A stretch of DNA of 32,717 nt. Source: Dehalococcoidales bacterium (GTDB lineage Bacteria; Chloroflexota; Dehalococcoidia; Dehalococcoidales; BS750m-G39). A program made the position numbers and the translations under genes. Under the pieces are notes generated by a model, which did no database searches, had not been told where the DNA came from, and worked only from the letters and a program-made list of their open reading frames with translations. Below are positions 9,044 to 17,300 of the stretch, piece after piece. Position 1 is the stretch's first letter, and each line of letters opens with the position of its first letter. The stretch spans positions 1 through 32,717 of the forward strand of contig JALHSZ010000030.1 in NCBI GenBank assembly GCA_022865485.1, given 5' to 3'.

Positions 9044-9072
9044 ATAATAGCACAGACACCCCCCCAAAACAA
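9044..9072 (-). promoter_or_regulatory. recA promoter, extended -10, near-leaderless
   Basis: On the minus strand the -35 box TTGTTT (9067-9072) and the -10 box TATTAT (9044-9049) are separated by 17 bases. The -10 is preceded by TGC, the extended -10 signature. The distance from the -10 to the recA ATG is 14 bases, so transcription should begin about 6-8 bases from the start codon. Confidence 0.6.
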
Positions 9073-9102
9073 GCAGTCGGGGTCGTTTTATGTCGTGTGG
9101 AA

Positions 9103-9837
9103 CTAAAGCTCAAGGTCAGCCACGGGCGGCGGTTGGCGCTTGTGTTCGGCGGCGGCGATGATGGCCTTAAATTTCGCTTTGAGGGCGGCTGAGGCTTCAC
9201 CAGAAGCCAGATAGCGGTCGAGTTCTTCGTAGCTAAAGCCCAGCTCCCCTTCGTCGGTCTGGCCCTCCCATAATCCCGCTGAGGGGGGCTTATCTATAAT
9301 CGGCCGGGGGATGCCCAGAAATTGAGCCAGCTCTTTGACCTGCCCTTTGAGCAGGCTGCCCAGGGGCTGGATATCGACACCGCCGTCGCCGTATTTGGTG
9401 AAGTAGCCCAGGGCAAGCTCATCCCGGTTGCCCGAGCCGACCACGAGGTAGTCGAGGCGGTTGGCGAAGTAGTAGAGGGTGAGCATCCTCAATCTGGCTT
9501 TAAGATTGGCTTTAGCCAGACGGCTGGCCTCGGGAGATGCTTTCTCGTCGGGGAGCGCTTTGAGCAGGGTGTCATAGGTGCTGTCAAGAACCACCGTCTT
9601 AGTCGGGATAGAGAACTGGTCAGACAGCATCCGGGCATGCTCTATATCCTGATTGTGGCTATAGCAGGGCATAATCACCCCCAGCATTTTCCGGGGGAAG
9701 GCGCGCTGGCAGAGCACAGCTACCACCGAGGAGTCCACACCGCCGCTCAAGCCCAGCACCACCCCTTTGCTCCCCGCCGCCGCTACCCGTTCTTCTATCC
9801 AGAGGGATAGCTTTTCGGCTATCTTGGCTGAGTTCAT
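9103..9837 (-). CDS. nadE: NAD+ synthase, ammonia-dependent type
   Basis: NadE converts nicotinic acid adenine dinucleotide to NAD+ using ATP and an amino donor. The P-loop pyrophosphatase motif LGLSGGVDSSVVAVLC is clear, and the later blocks VVGSGNRDELALGYFTKYGDG and PSAGLWEGQTDEGELGF match the family. No glutaminase domain is attached, so ammonia or a separate amidotransferase must supply nitrogen. I chose the ATG at 9835-9837 because GGAG lies 9 bases ahead. An upstream in-frame TTG at 9850-9852 would add five residues but lies almost on the predicted transcription start. The gene diverges from the amidohydrolase. Confidence 0.95.
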   Translation of the reverse strand: MNSAKIAEKLSLWIEERVAAAGSKGVVLGLSGGVDSSVVAVLCQRAFPRKMLGVIMPCYSHNQDIEHARMLSDQFSIPTKTVVLDSTYDTLLKALPDEKASPEASRLAKANLKARLRMLTLYYFANRLDYLVVGSGNRDELALGYFTKYGDGGVDIQPLGSLLKGQVKELAQFLGIPRPIIDKPPSAGLWEGQTDEGELGFSYEELDRYLASGEASAALKAKFKAIIAAAEHKRQPPPVADLEL

Positions 9838-9840
9838 CGG

Positions 9841-9869
9841 TTGTTGCTCCAAGTTGCCAGTAGTATACT
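9841..9869 (+). promoter_or_regulatory. Promoter of the amidohydrolase gene (rightward half of a two-way promoter)
   Basis: TTGTTG at 9841-9846 and TATACT at 9864-9869 are separated by exactly 17 bases and point toward the start at 9913. The -10 lies in the 12-base perfect palindrome 9860-9871 and overlaps the leftward -10. The predicted start is near 9876, leaving a leader that includes the AAAGGA site. Confidence 0.6.
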
Positions 9870-9890
9870 ACCATGTAGCTAGCGGGTCAA
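9862..9890 (-). promoter_or_regulatory. nadE promoter (leftward half of a two-way promoter)
   Basis: On the minus strand TTGACC (9885-9890) and TATACT (9862-9867) are separated by exactly 17 bases and point toward nadE. The -10 shares four base pairs with the rightward -10 because both sit in one palindrome. The predicted start near 9855 supports the ATG at 9835-9837 as the true nadE start. Confidence 0.65.
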
Positions 9891-9912
9891 AGGCCCAGTA
9901 AAAGGATTGGAG

Positions 9913-11460
9913 ATGCCGAGCGCCGACCTTATCCTTACTAACGCCAATGTGATAACCATGAACCCCGCCCGTCCCTCGGCGCAACTGGTGGCAGTAAAGG
10001 GCAATAAGATTCTACTGGTGGCTGGTAACGACCAGCTGGGGGAGGTGAGGGGGGCCAAGACCAGGGTTATCGACTGCGGGGGGCGGGTGGTGGTGCCCGG
10101 ATTTAACGACGCCCACTGCCACATCTTCGGCTTTATCAGGAAGCGGCGCAGCCTCGACCTCAGTCATTCGTCGGTGAAGTCCATCGCTGACATAAAAGCA
10201 GCCGTCCGTCGCCAGGCGCAGGCTACTCCGAGGGGCCAGTGGATTATCGGCAGCGACTACCACGAGTTCTACCTGGCGGAGAAGCGCCACCCTAACCGCC
10301 GCGACCTGGACGAGGCGGCGCCAGAGCACCCGGTGGTGCTCTACCAACGCTCGCTGCATGCCTGCGTCCTCAACAGCCTGGCGTTGGCGCGGGCGGGCAT
10401 CATCAGGGAAACGCCGGAGCCAGCGGGGGCGGTTATCGAGCGGGAGCTCGATACGGGAGAGCCGAGCGGGCTGCTTTTCGAGATGGTGGGCTATATCCGC
10501 CAGAAAGTATTGCCGCCGCTATCCGAGGACGAGCTGGCCGAGGAAATAGCCTCGGTCAACCGTCACTACCTTTCGATGGGCATCACCTCGCTGCAGGAAG
10601 CCTCGGTGAGCAACGACTACGCCCGCTGGCAGAGCCTCAAGAGGTTTAAGGATGACGGTAGTCTCAAAAGCCGGGTTTCGATGATGTTCGGATTCGACGC
10701 CTTACCCCAGTTTCAGGAGAGAGGTATGGCTTTCGGCTCGGGCGACGGTCATTTGCGGCTGGGGGGAGTAAAGTTTTTGCTCAGTGAGGCCAGGGGGAGG
10801 TTGCAGCCGCCGCTGGACGAGCTAAAACGGCAGGCGCTGGCGGCCCACCGGGCGGGCTTTCCGCTGGCGATTCACTGCGTCGAGCCGGGGACGGTAGAGG
10901 CTGCAGCCGCAGCCCTTGAGTATCTCGGCAATCGTTCGTCTATAGCGGGACGGCGTCACCGCCTGGAGCACGTCTCGGAGTGCCCGCCCCAATTGCTGGA
11001 ACGACTCAAAAAGCTCAGGGCGGTGGTGGTCACCCAGCCTGCTTTTATCTACCAAAACGGCGAGCGATATTTAGCCACCGTCCCCGCCCAACGGCAGCGC
11101 TGGCTTTACCGCATCAAGTCCTTTATTGACGCTGGCTTGACGGTGGCGGGCAGCTCGGATTCGCCAGTAGCCCCCGATAACCCCTTGCTCGGCATCTACG
11201 CCGCCGTCACGCGGCGGGCGGAATCGGGGCAAGAGCTTTTGCCCGAGGAAGCTATCTCCGTCCAGCAAGCGCTGGCAATGTATACCACCAGCGCCGCTTA
11301 TGCCTCGTTCGAGGAGGATAGCAAAGGCTCTATCGCTCCGGGCAAGCTGGCGGATATGGTGATTTTAAGCGCCGACCCCTTGCGGTCGCCGCCGGAGAAA
11401 ATCAAGGATATCCGGGTGGAGATGACCATAATCGGGGGCGGGGTGGCCTGGGAGGTTTGA
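9913..11460 (+). CDS. YtcJ-like metal-dependent amidohydrolase
   Basis: This TIM-barrel amidohydrolase belongs to the YtcJ/NfdA-like group (amidohydrolase family 3). The metal motif DAHCHIFGF follows the N-terminal beta-sandwich strands (ADLILTNANVITMNP). Other family marks are GSDYHEFYL, AIHCVEPG, HRLEHVSEC, AGSSDSPVAPDNPL and the C-terminal GSIAPGKLADMVILSADP. The length of about 515 is normal. The substrate is unknown. Characterised relatives act on N-substituted formamides or other amides, but most are unassigned. The ATG at 9913 is preferred, with AAAGGA six bases ahead. A TTG two codons upstream is also possible. The gene diverges from nadE at a shared promoter. Confidence 0.93.
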   Translation: MPSADLILTNANVITMNPARPSAQLVAVKGNKILLVAGNDQLGEVRGAKTRVIDCGGRVVVPGFNDAHCHIFGFIRKRRSLDLSHSSVKSIADIKAAVRRQAQATPRGQWIIGSDYHEFYLAEKRHPNRRDLDEAAPEHPVVLYQRSLHACVLNSLALARAGIIRETPEPAGAVIERELDTGEPSGLLFEMVGYIRQKVLPPLSEDELAEEIASVNRHYLSMGITSLQEASVSNDYARWQSLKRFKDDGSLKSRVSMMFGFDALPQFQERGMAFGSGDGHLRLGGVKFLLSEARGRLQPPLDELKRQALAAHRAGFPLAIHCVEPGTVEAAAAALEYLGNRSSIAGRRHRLEHVSECPPQLLERLKKLRAVVVTQPAFIYQNGERYLATVPAQRQRWLYRIKSFIDAGLTVAGSSDSPVAPDNPLLGIYAAVTRRAESGQELLPEEAISVQQALAMYTTSAAYASFEEDSKGSIAPGKLADMVILSADPLRSPPEKIKDIRVEMTIIGGGVAWEV

Positions 11461-11574
11461 CCAGTCCATCGAGCTGTTGCGTAAAGCTATTAACCGGGCT
11501 AAACTGGGGATTAAAGGGAAAAACGAGGCGGAGGGTAGGCTGAGGAAATTGACTATATCGGAGGGGTGAGAGAT
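11461..11574. other. Short spacer between the amidohydrolase and the DUF1003 gene
   Basis: No recognisable gene, terminator or RNA. One plus-strand frame stays open through most of it and would read a lysine-rich helix (RKAINRAKLGIKGKNEAEGR), but it lacks a start codon. It may be a remnant or chance. The end of the spacer carries GGAGGGG, the ribosome binding site of the next gene. Confidence 0.5.
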
Positions 11575-12297
11575 ATGGCCAGAAAGCAACCGGAGACAGT
11601 AACGTGTCAAATCTGCGGGAAGCAGAAGAAAATGAGTGAGGCTATGCCTGCCGAGCTAATCCGCGAACCTCTGGTCGAGATAATTCGGAGAACACATCCC
11701 GATTGGTCCTCAAGCGGTTTTATTTGCCTTTCTGACCTCGACCAGGTCAGGGCAGACTATGTAAAGAACGTTCTCGAGACGGAAAAGGGCGAGCTTTCGA
11801 CATTGGAAGAGGATGTCCTGAAGAGCCTGAAGGAGCAGGAGCTTCTTTCCGAGAACATCAATGTCGAGTTCGACCAGAAGCTGACCTTTGGCCAGCGCCT
11901 TTCCGACAAACTGGCCGACTCTGCTGGAAGCTGGGGTTTCATCATTGCCTTTGGTATCGTGATTCTGTTGTGGATTATCATAAACACGGTGCTGCTGGTC
12001 TTTAGGCACTTCGACCCCTACCCCTTTATCCTGCTCAACCTGGTCCTTTCCTGTCTGGCGGCTTTGCAGGCCCCCGTCATTCTGATGAGTCAGAACCGTC
12101 AGGAGTCGAGGGACCGCCTGCGCGCCGAATACGACTATCGGGTGAATCTCAAGGCAGAACTGGAGATTCGCAACCTGCATGAGAAAGTGGACCACCTTCT
12201 CCGGCATCAGTGGCAGAGGCTTCTGGAAATCCAGGAAATCCAGACCGAGTTGATGGGGGAACTGGCGGGTAAGGTGCCGAGAAAGCGCCGCGGCTGA
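11575..12297 (+). CDS. DUF1003 domain membrane protein
   Basis: The central region has the DUF1003 pattern: a polar stretch TFGQRLSDKLADSAGSWGF leads into two closely spaced membrane helices (IIAFGIVILLWIIINTVLLV and FILLNLVLSCLAALQAPVIL), followed by the family motif MSQNRQESRDRLRAEYDY and a charged helical tail. The N-terminus adds a CQICGK motif that may bind metal with a later cysteine. The function of the family is unknown. The ATG at 11575 is preferred over a GTG three codons upstream because GGAGGGG ends 8 bases before it. Confidence 0.9.
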   Translation: MARKQPETVTCQICGKQKKMSEAMPAELIREPLVEIIRRTHPDWSSSGFICLSDLDQVRADYVKNVLETEKGELSTLEEDVLKSLKEQELLSENINVEFDQKLTFGQRLSDKLADSAGSWGFIIAFGIVILLWIIINTVLLVFRHFDPYPFILLNLVLSCLAALQAPVILMSQNRQESRDRLRAEYDYRVNLKAELEIRNLHEKVDHLLRHQWQRLLEIQEIQTELMGELAGKVPRKRRG

Positions 12298-12380
12298 TGG
12301 GGGGTGGGGAGGCTGAATAGGATAAAACGGTAAGGTCTTTAAGAACTACTTGGGATAGCCGCACGATGATCCTGGCTTTC

Positions 12381-12389
12381 TGCTATAAT
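12381..12389 (+). promoter_or_regulatory. Extended -10 promoter of hicBA
   Basis: TGCTATAAT matches the extended -10 consensus exactly, and no good -35 box stands 16-18 bases upstream. The predicted start is near 12396, about 22 bases before the GTG of hicB, with GGGAGG between. HicB-type antitoxins usually repress their own promoter, but I see no clear operator palindrome. Confidence 0.55.
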
Positions 12390-12418
12390 AGGGCTAGAGT
12401 TCTTTCGGGAGGTGGGAT

Positions 12419-12631
12419 GTGCTGGTAAAGATAGAGACTTACTTCGACGGCAAGTCCTGGTGCGCCCGGGGAATAGGCGACGACATTTTTACTCAAGCTA
12501 ATACTCTGGACGAGCTCTACCAGAATATTCAAGAAGCGGTATCCCTTCATTACGGCGAAACCGGGGAGCCGGTTACTATTCTGACTTTGTCCGAGGTGAA
12601 GTTAGCTGGTGCCAAAGCTCCCACAGGTTAG
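12419..12631 (+). CDS. hicB: HicB-like antitoxin (type II toxin-antitoxin)
   Basis: The 70-residue protein has the short HicB partial RNase H-like fold: IETYFDGKSWCARGIGDDIF, then TQANTLDELYQNIQEAVSLH, the helix that follows the strands in this family. HicB proteins neutralise HicA. No C-terminal DNA-binding domain is present, so any autoregulation would act through another protein. The start is GTG at 12419 with GGGAGG six bases before it. The gene overlaps hicA by 23 bases, which fits coupled translation and the antitoxin-first order. Confidence 0.88.
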   Translation: MLVKIETYFDGKSWCARGIGDDIFTQANTLDELYQNIQEAVSLHYGETGEPVTILTLSEVKLAGAKAPTG

Positions 12632-12851
12632 CGGTGGCAAACTGGTCGGGTTTCTTCAGTCTCTGGGCTATGAAGTGACCCGACAGCGGGGAAGTCACCT
12701 TCGGCTAAGAAAAGTCACCTCCTTAGGTGAGCATATAATTACTGTCCCTGCGCACAAGGTTTTAGCCAAAGGAACGCTGAACGATATCCTCAACAGAATA
12801 AGCCTCTGGAATAATATCCCCAAGGCAAGCCTCGTTGATAAACTGAAGTAG
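12609..12851 (+). CDS. hicA: HicA-type mRNA interferase toxin
   Basis: HicA is a small double-stranded-RNA-binding-fold ribonuclease that cleaves mRNA. The 80-residue protein shows PQVSGGKLVGFLQSLGYEVT, the catalytic-histidine motif RGSHLRLRK (H30), then ITVPAHKVLAKGTLNDILNR, all as in intact toxins. The start is GTG at 12609, inside the last codons of hicB. All key positions are kept, so the toxin appears functional. The pair sits alone between housekeeping genes, a common place for a mobile toxin-antitoxin module, though no repeats mark an insertion. Confidence 0.9.
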   Translation: MPKLPQVSGGKLVGFLQSLGYEVTRQRGSHLRLRKVTSLGEHIITVPAHKVLAKGTLNDILNRISLWNNIPKASLVDKLK

Positions 12852-12890
12852 CAACACCCTTCTACTCTATTGAGCTTGGTGGCTGGTTCT

Positions 12891-13490
12891 ATGGCGGATG
12901 AAGATATAATCAAAAGCCCGGATACGGAAAGAGAAGACAGAGTCCCGCCCGGCCAGAAGCTCACCGAAAAGTGGCCCGCGTTGCACTACGGCTCGGTGCC
13001 CAAAATCGATATCTCCAAGTGGGAATTTGCTATATTCGGGCTGGTGGAGAAGGAACGAAGGCTCAGCTACCGGGAATTTGCGGCGCTGCCGCAGGTGAAG
13101 GTGTTTTCCGATATCCACTGCGTCACCGGCTGGTCGAAACTGGACAACCTCTGGGAGGGGGTGGCCAGCGAACAGATACGGGAGCTCGTCCGCATCCTGC
13201 CCGAGGCTAAGTTCGTCATGGTTCACTCTGTCGGCGGCTTTACCACCAATCTTTCCTTAAACGATTTCTTCCAGCCCGACGTCTTGTTTGCCCTGAAGCA
13301 CAACGGCGAGCCGCTGACCAGAGAGCACGGCTATCCGCTGAGGCTGGTGGTGCCCCGGCTCTATTTCTGGAAGAGCGCCAAGTGGGTGACTGGCGTCGAG
13401 TTCATGGCCGAGGACAAGAGGGGCTTCTGGGAGTCCGAGGGCTACCACAATCACGGCGACCCCTGGAAAGAAGAGAGATACGGCGGCTAG
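12891..13490 (+). CDS. Sulfite-oxidase-like molybdopterin-binding protein
   Basis: This is a short (about 199 residues) protein of the oxidoreductase molybdopterin-binding family, COG2041. The molybdenum-ligand cysteine is in SDIHCVTGWSK (C77 counted from the ATG at 12891). Further family marks are NLSLNDFFQPDVLFALKHNG, EHGYPLRLVVPRLYFWKSAK and WVTGVEFMAEDKRGFWE. It has no heme or dimerisation domain and no signal peptide, so it may act in the cytoplasm. Its electron partner and substrate are unknown. An upstream TTG at 12870 is open too but has no ribosome binding site. Its stop overlaps the convergent neighbour by 4 bases. Confidence 0.9.
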   Translation: MADEDIIKSPDTEREDRVPPGQKLTEKWPALHYGSVPKIDISKWEFAIFGLVEKERRLSYREFAALPQVKVFSDIHCVTGWSKLDNLWEGVASEQIRELVRILPEAKFVMVHSVGGFTTNLSLNDFFQPDVLFALKHNGEPLTREHGYPLRLVVPRLYFWKSAKWVTGVEFMAEDKRGFWESEGYHNHGDPWKEERYGG

Positions 13491-14179
13491 GCTATCAGCC
13501 GTTTTCGGGTAGAGAGCAGATATCCCCCGCTTAATCCCCCCAGAATCAGCGCCGGCCCGCCGCTGCCCAGGGCGCAGAAGAGAACGGCGTCGTAGAAGAA
13601 CTCATCGGTAAAGAGCTTGAGCATATAGCCCTCGGCGTACCAGAACTCGTGGGAGAAGAAGAGCCGGTGGAACTGCCAGAAAAGCTCGTTGAAGCTGAGC
13701 AGCGCTCCCAGCCCCAGCGCCAGCATCAGGGCTCTAGTTAAGCCGCTGCCCCCCACCAGCGCCCAGGCCAGTTGTTGCCAGTATTTTTTGCGCCGCCAGA
13801 AGAGGCAAACGGCGGCGTAAGCCAGGACGTATAATAGCGTCCCGCCCAGCACCCAGTAGTCCAGCCGAATGAGGCCTTTGACGTCCTTGAAGTGGATGGT
13901 TTCTTCGGTGGTAAAGAGCGGGAAGGACTGGCCGTCAACGGTGACGGTGATGCTGACATACTCTTCATCGGAGTTGAAGTAGCCGATTAGCCCGTCGGCG
14001 ATTTTTTCCAGGTCGAACTCGGCCAGCTCCGGCGTCTGGACGACGCTGTATTTCTGGAAGCCGTAGTTATAGAGCCAGTGGCTGTTAACCGCCCAGCCCA
14101 GGCTGGCCGTGAACAATAGAAAGGGCAGGCAGAGGATAAAGAGCCACTGGGCTATGGTGCCCGCTATTTTCGTTTTCAT
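13487..14179 (-). CDS. DUF1461 / TIGR01906 integral membrane protein
   Basis: The 230-residue protein has about four membrane helices: one at residues 10-32, two central ones (WVLGGTLLYVLAYAAVCLFW, LMLALGLGALLSF), and one near the C-terminus. A large outer loop carries GLIGYFNSDEEYVSITVTVDG and HFKDVKGLIRLDY, the features of TIGR01906. The function is unknown. The -10-like TAAAAT lies at 14190-14195, only 10 bases before the ATG, so the transcript may be nearly leaderless. The gene is convergent with the sulfite-oxidase-like gene. Confidence 0.88.
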   Translation of the reverse strand: MKTKIAGTIAQWLFILCLPFLLFTASLGWAVNSHWLYNYGFQKYSVVQTPELAEFDLEKIADGLIGYFNSDEEYVSITVTVDGQSFPLFTTEETIHFKDVKGLIRLDYWVLGGTLLYVLAYAAVCLFWRRKKYWQQLAWALVGGSGLTRALMLALGLGALLSFNELFWQFHRLFFSHEFWYAEGYMLKLFTDEFFYDAVLFCALGSGGPALILGGLSGGYLLSTRKRLIA

Positions 14180-14189
14180 ATTGTTTAAG

Positions 14190-14195
14190 ATTTTA
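14190..14195 (-). promoter_or_regulatory. Possible -10 box of the DUF1461 gene
   Basis: TAAAAT on the minus strand ends 10 bases before the ATG. No -35 box fits well. It is listed because several other genes here show the same spacing. Confidence 0.35.
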
Positions 14196-14288
14196 CAACG
14201 TTGAGGCGGAAAAGGATAGGGGGAGAATTCGTTTCAAAATTTCCCGTGGGTTATGTCTTACAACTATATCCCCCCGGCACTAGCCCTG

Positions 14289-14297
14289 TGCTATAAT
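14289..14297 (+). promoter_or_regulatory. dnaE promoter, extended -10, near-leaderless
   Basis: TGCTATAAT gives a perfect extended -10, with the hexamer at 14292-14297. It ends 11 bases before the dnaE ATG. No good -35 stands 17 bases upstream. The expected start is about 4-6 bases before the ATG, and no Shine-Dalgarno sequence is visible. Confidence 0.6.
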
Positions 14298-14308
14298 AAA
14301 TCAGAGCC

Positions 14309-17300
14309 ATGTTCAGCCACCTCCATGTTCATACCCAGTACAGCCTGCTCGACGGCATGGGTCGTATCTCCCAGCTCGTGGAGCGGGCCAAGGAAATGGG
14401 CATGGAAAGCCTGGCCATAACCGACCACGGGGTTATGTACGGCGCCATCGAGTTCTACCTCGCCGCCAGGGAAGCGGGGATAAAGCCCATCATCGGCTGC
14501 GAGGTCTATCTGGCGCCAAACAGCCGCCTCAGCCGCAACGCCAGCGACAAGAGCAACTACCACCTCGTCTTGCTGGCCAAGAACCAGACCGGTTACCGCA
14601 ACCTGATTCAGCTCACCACCAGAGCGCAACTGGAGGGCTTTTATTACCGTCCCCGCGTGGATAAGGAGTTGCTGGAGCGCTATCACCAGGGGCTTATCGC
14701 CTTGAGCGCCTGCATTGCCGGCGAGGTACCCCGCCTTATCCTTTCGGGGAGGCTCGAGGAAGCCAAGCAGGCCGCCCTCTGGTATAAGGAGACCTTCGGC
14801 GATTTCTACCTGGAGATACAGCGCCACCCCATCCCCGAGCTGGAGCAGGTCAACCAGCACCTGATAGCGATGAGCCAGGAGCTGGATATACCGCTGGTCG
14901 CCACCAACGACGTCCACTATGTCAACCGCGAGGACGCCTCCGCCCACGACCTGCTGCTCTGCATCGGCACCAACTCCTCTATCCTTGACCAGAAGCGGAT
15001 AAAGATGGCCGGCGACTTCTATTACCTCAAGAGCCCCGAGGAGATGGCGGCGCTTTATCAGGATATCCCCCAGGCGCTGGAGAACACCGAGCGCATCGCC
15101 GAGATGTGCAACCTCAAGCTGGAGTTCGACCGCCTCCACCTCCCCGAGATAGCTTTGCCCGAGGGTAAGACCGCCGACCAGGTCCTGGCCGACCTCTGCC
15201 ACCATAGCCTGGCTAACTACTACCCCGACCCGTCGCCGGAGATAAAACAGCGGCTCGATTACGAGCTGGAGGTAATCAAGCAGACCCAGTTCGCCAACTA
15301 CCTGCTCGTGGTCTGGGATATTATCTCCTTCGCCAAGGAGCGTAAAATCCTCTTCGGCGTCAGGGGCAGCGCCGCCGCCAGCATCATCCTGCGCTGCCTG
15401 GGCATCACCGAGGTCGACCCCATCGAGAATAAGCTGGTCTTCGAGCGCTTTCTTAACCTGGAGCGCCAGGAGATGCCCGATATCGACCTGGATTTCGAGG
15501 ACTCCCGCCGCGACGAGGTTATCGCCTACGTCTCGGAAAAATACGGCAAGGACCACGTCGCCCAGATTATCACCTTCGGCACGCTGGGCGCGCGGGCGGC
15601 GCTGCGGGATGTGGGGCGGGCGCTGGGTATGGCCTACGGCGATGTCGACCGCGTCGCCCGTCTGGTGCCCTTCCGCCCGGGGATAACCCTGGAGAGAGCC
15701 CTGGAGGAGAACAGCGAGCTGCGGGCTATCTACGGCGAGGATAAAATCATCCGCAAGCTGGTCGATTCCGCCCAGAGGCTGGAGGGCATCGCCCGCCACG
15801 CCAGCACCCATGCCGCCGGCGTGGTCATCTCCAAGCAGCCGTTGACCAGCTATGTCCCCCTGCAGAGGGCGAGCCGGGGCGACGGCGAGACCACGGTGAT
15901 GACCCAGTTCTCCATGGAGGATATCGCCCGTATCGGGCTGCTCAAGATGGACTTCCTGGGGCTGGCTAACCTGACCATCCTGGGCAGGGCTAAAGAGATT
16001 ATCGCTCAGAGCCGGGGCGTCGATGTCGACCTGCATAATATCCCCATGGACGACGCCAAGACCTTCGAGCTTTTGTCTTCGGGGGAGACGGTGGGGGTGT
16101 TTCAATTAGAGGGGGCGGGTATGCGCCGCTACATCAAGGAGCTAAAGCCCTCCAACTTCGGCGACATCGCCGCCATGATTGCCCTCTACCGCCCGGGGCC
16201 CATGGAGCATATTCCCACCTTTATCAAAGCCAAGCACGGACTGGAGCCCATCCACTATCCCCACCCGACACTGGCCAGTATATTAGAAGAGACCTACGGA
16301 GTAATCGTCTACCAGGAGCAGGTGTTGTTTATCGTCCAGGCGCTGGCCGGCTACAGCCTGGGGCAGGCCGATATCTTCCGCAAGGCGATGGGCAAGAAGA
16401 TTGCGGCGGTAATGAAGAAGGAGGAGCGTAATTTTATGAGCGGCGCCAGGGAGATGGGCTATTCCTCCCAGGTCGCCGAGGAGGTCTTTGCCCTTATCGA
16501 GCCCTTCGCTGGCTACGCCTTTAACAAGGCGCACAGCTTCAGCTATGCCCTTATCGCCTACCAGACCGCCTATCTCAAAGCGAATTACCCCGCCGAGTAT
16601 ATCACCGCCTTTCTCATTACCCACGCCGACCAGCAGGATAAAGTCGCCACCGCCGTTGCCGAATGCCGCCGCCTGGGTATCGAGGTTCTGCCCCCCGACG
16701 TAAACCGCAGTCAGGTCGACTTTTCTATCGAGCCCCAGGGCGAGAGCGGCACCACCGCCATACGCTTCGGGCTGAATGCGATTAAGAATGTGGGGGTGGG
16801 GGCGGTGGAACCGCTGGTCGCCGAGCGAAATAAGGGGGGCGAGTTCGAGTCTATCGACGACCTCTGCCGCCGCACCGACCTGCGGAGCTTGAACCGGCGG
16901 GCGATGGAGAGCCTGATAAAGGCGGGCGCCTTCGACAGCCTGGGCGACCGCGGCGCCCTGCTCGCCAGCGTCGGGCGCATACAATCCCTGGCCCAGCGGG
17001 AGCAGCACCTGCGGGAGACGGGGCAGTCCACTATGTTCGACCTCTGGGGGGAGAGTATGCCCACCCCTGTGCCCAGCCTCGAGCTGGAGACGGCTGAAAT
17101 CTCAACCAAGGATAAACTCGACTGGGAGAGGGAGCTGATGGGGGTCTATCTCTCCGAGCACCCCTTCGCCGCCTTTGCCGCCAAGGTGGCGGCGGAGAAT
17201 ACCGTCCTCTGCGGGCATGTCGACGCCGAGCTGGTGGGGCAGACCATCCTGGTGGCGGGTATGGTGGCTTCGGTGCACCAGTCGTTTACTCGGGACCGCC

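Noticed and set aside
9850-9852. TTG as the nadE start
   Set aside because: It lies almost at the predicted transcription start and lacks a ribosome binding site; the ATG at 9835-9837 has GGAG at good spacing.
11462-11570. A small lysine-rich plus-strand gene between the amidohydrolase and DUF1003 genes
   Set aside because: The frame is open but has no start codon or ribosome binding site.
14291-16105. A 604-codon open frame on the minus strand opposite dnaE
   Set aside because: It lies wholly opposite a certain gene, has no domain motifs, and reflects high GC at third codon positions. The same holds for other long antisense frames, such as those opposite the kinase.
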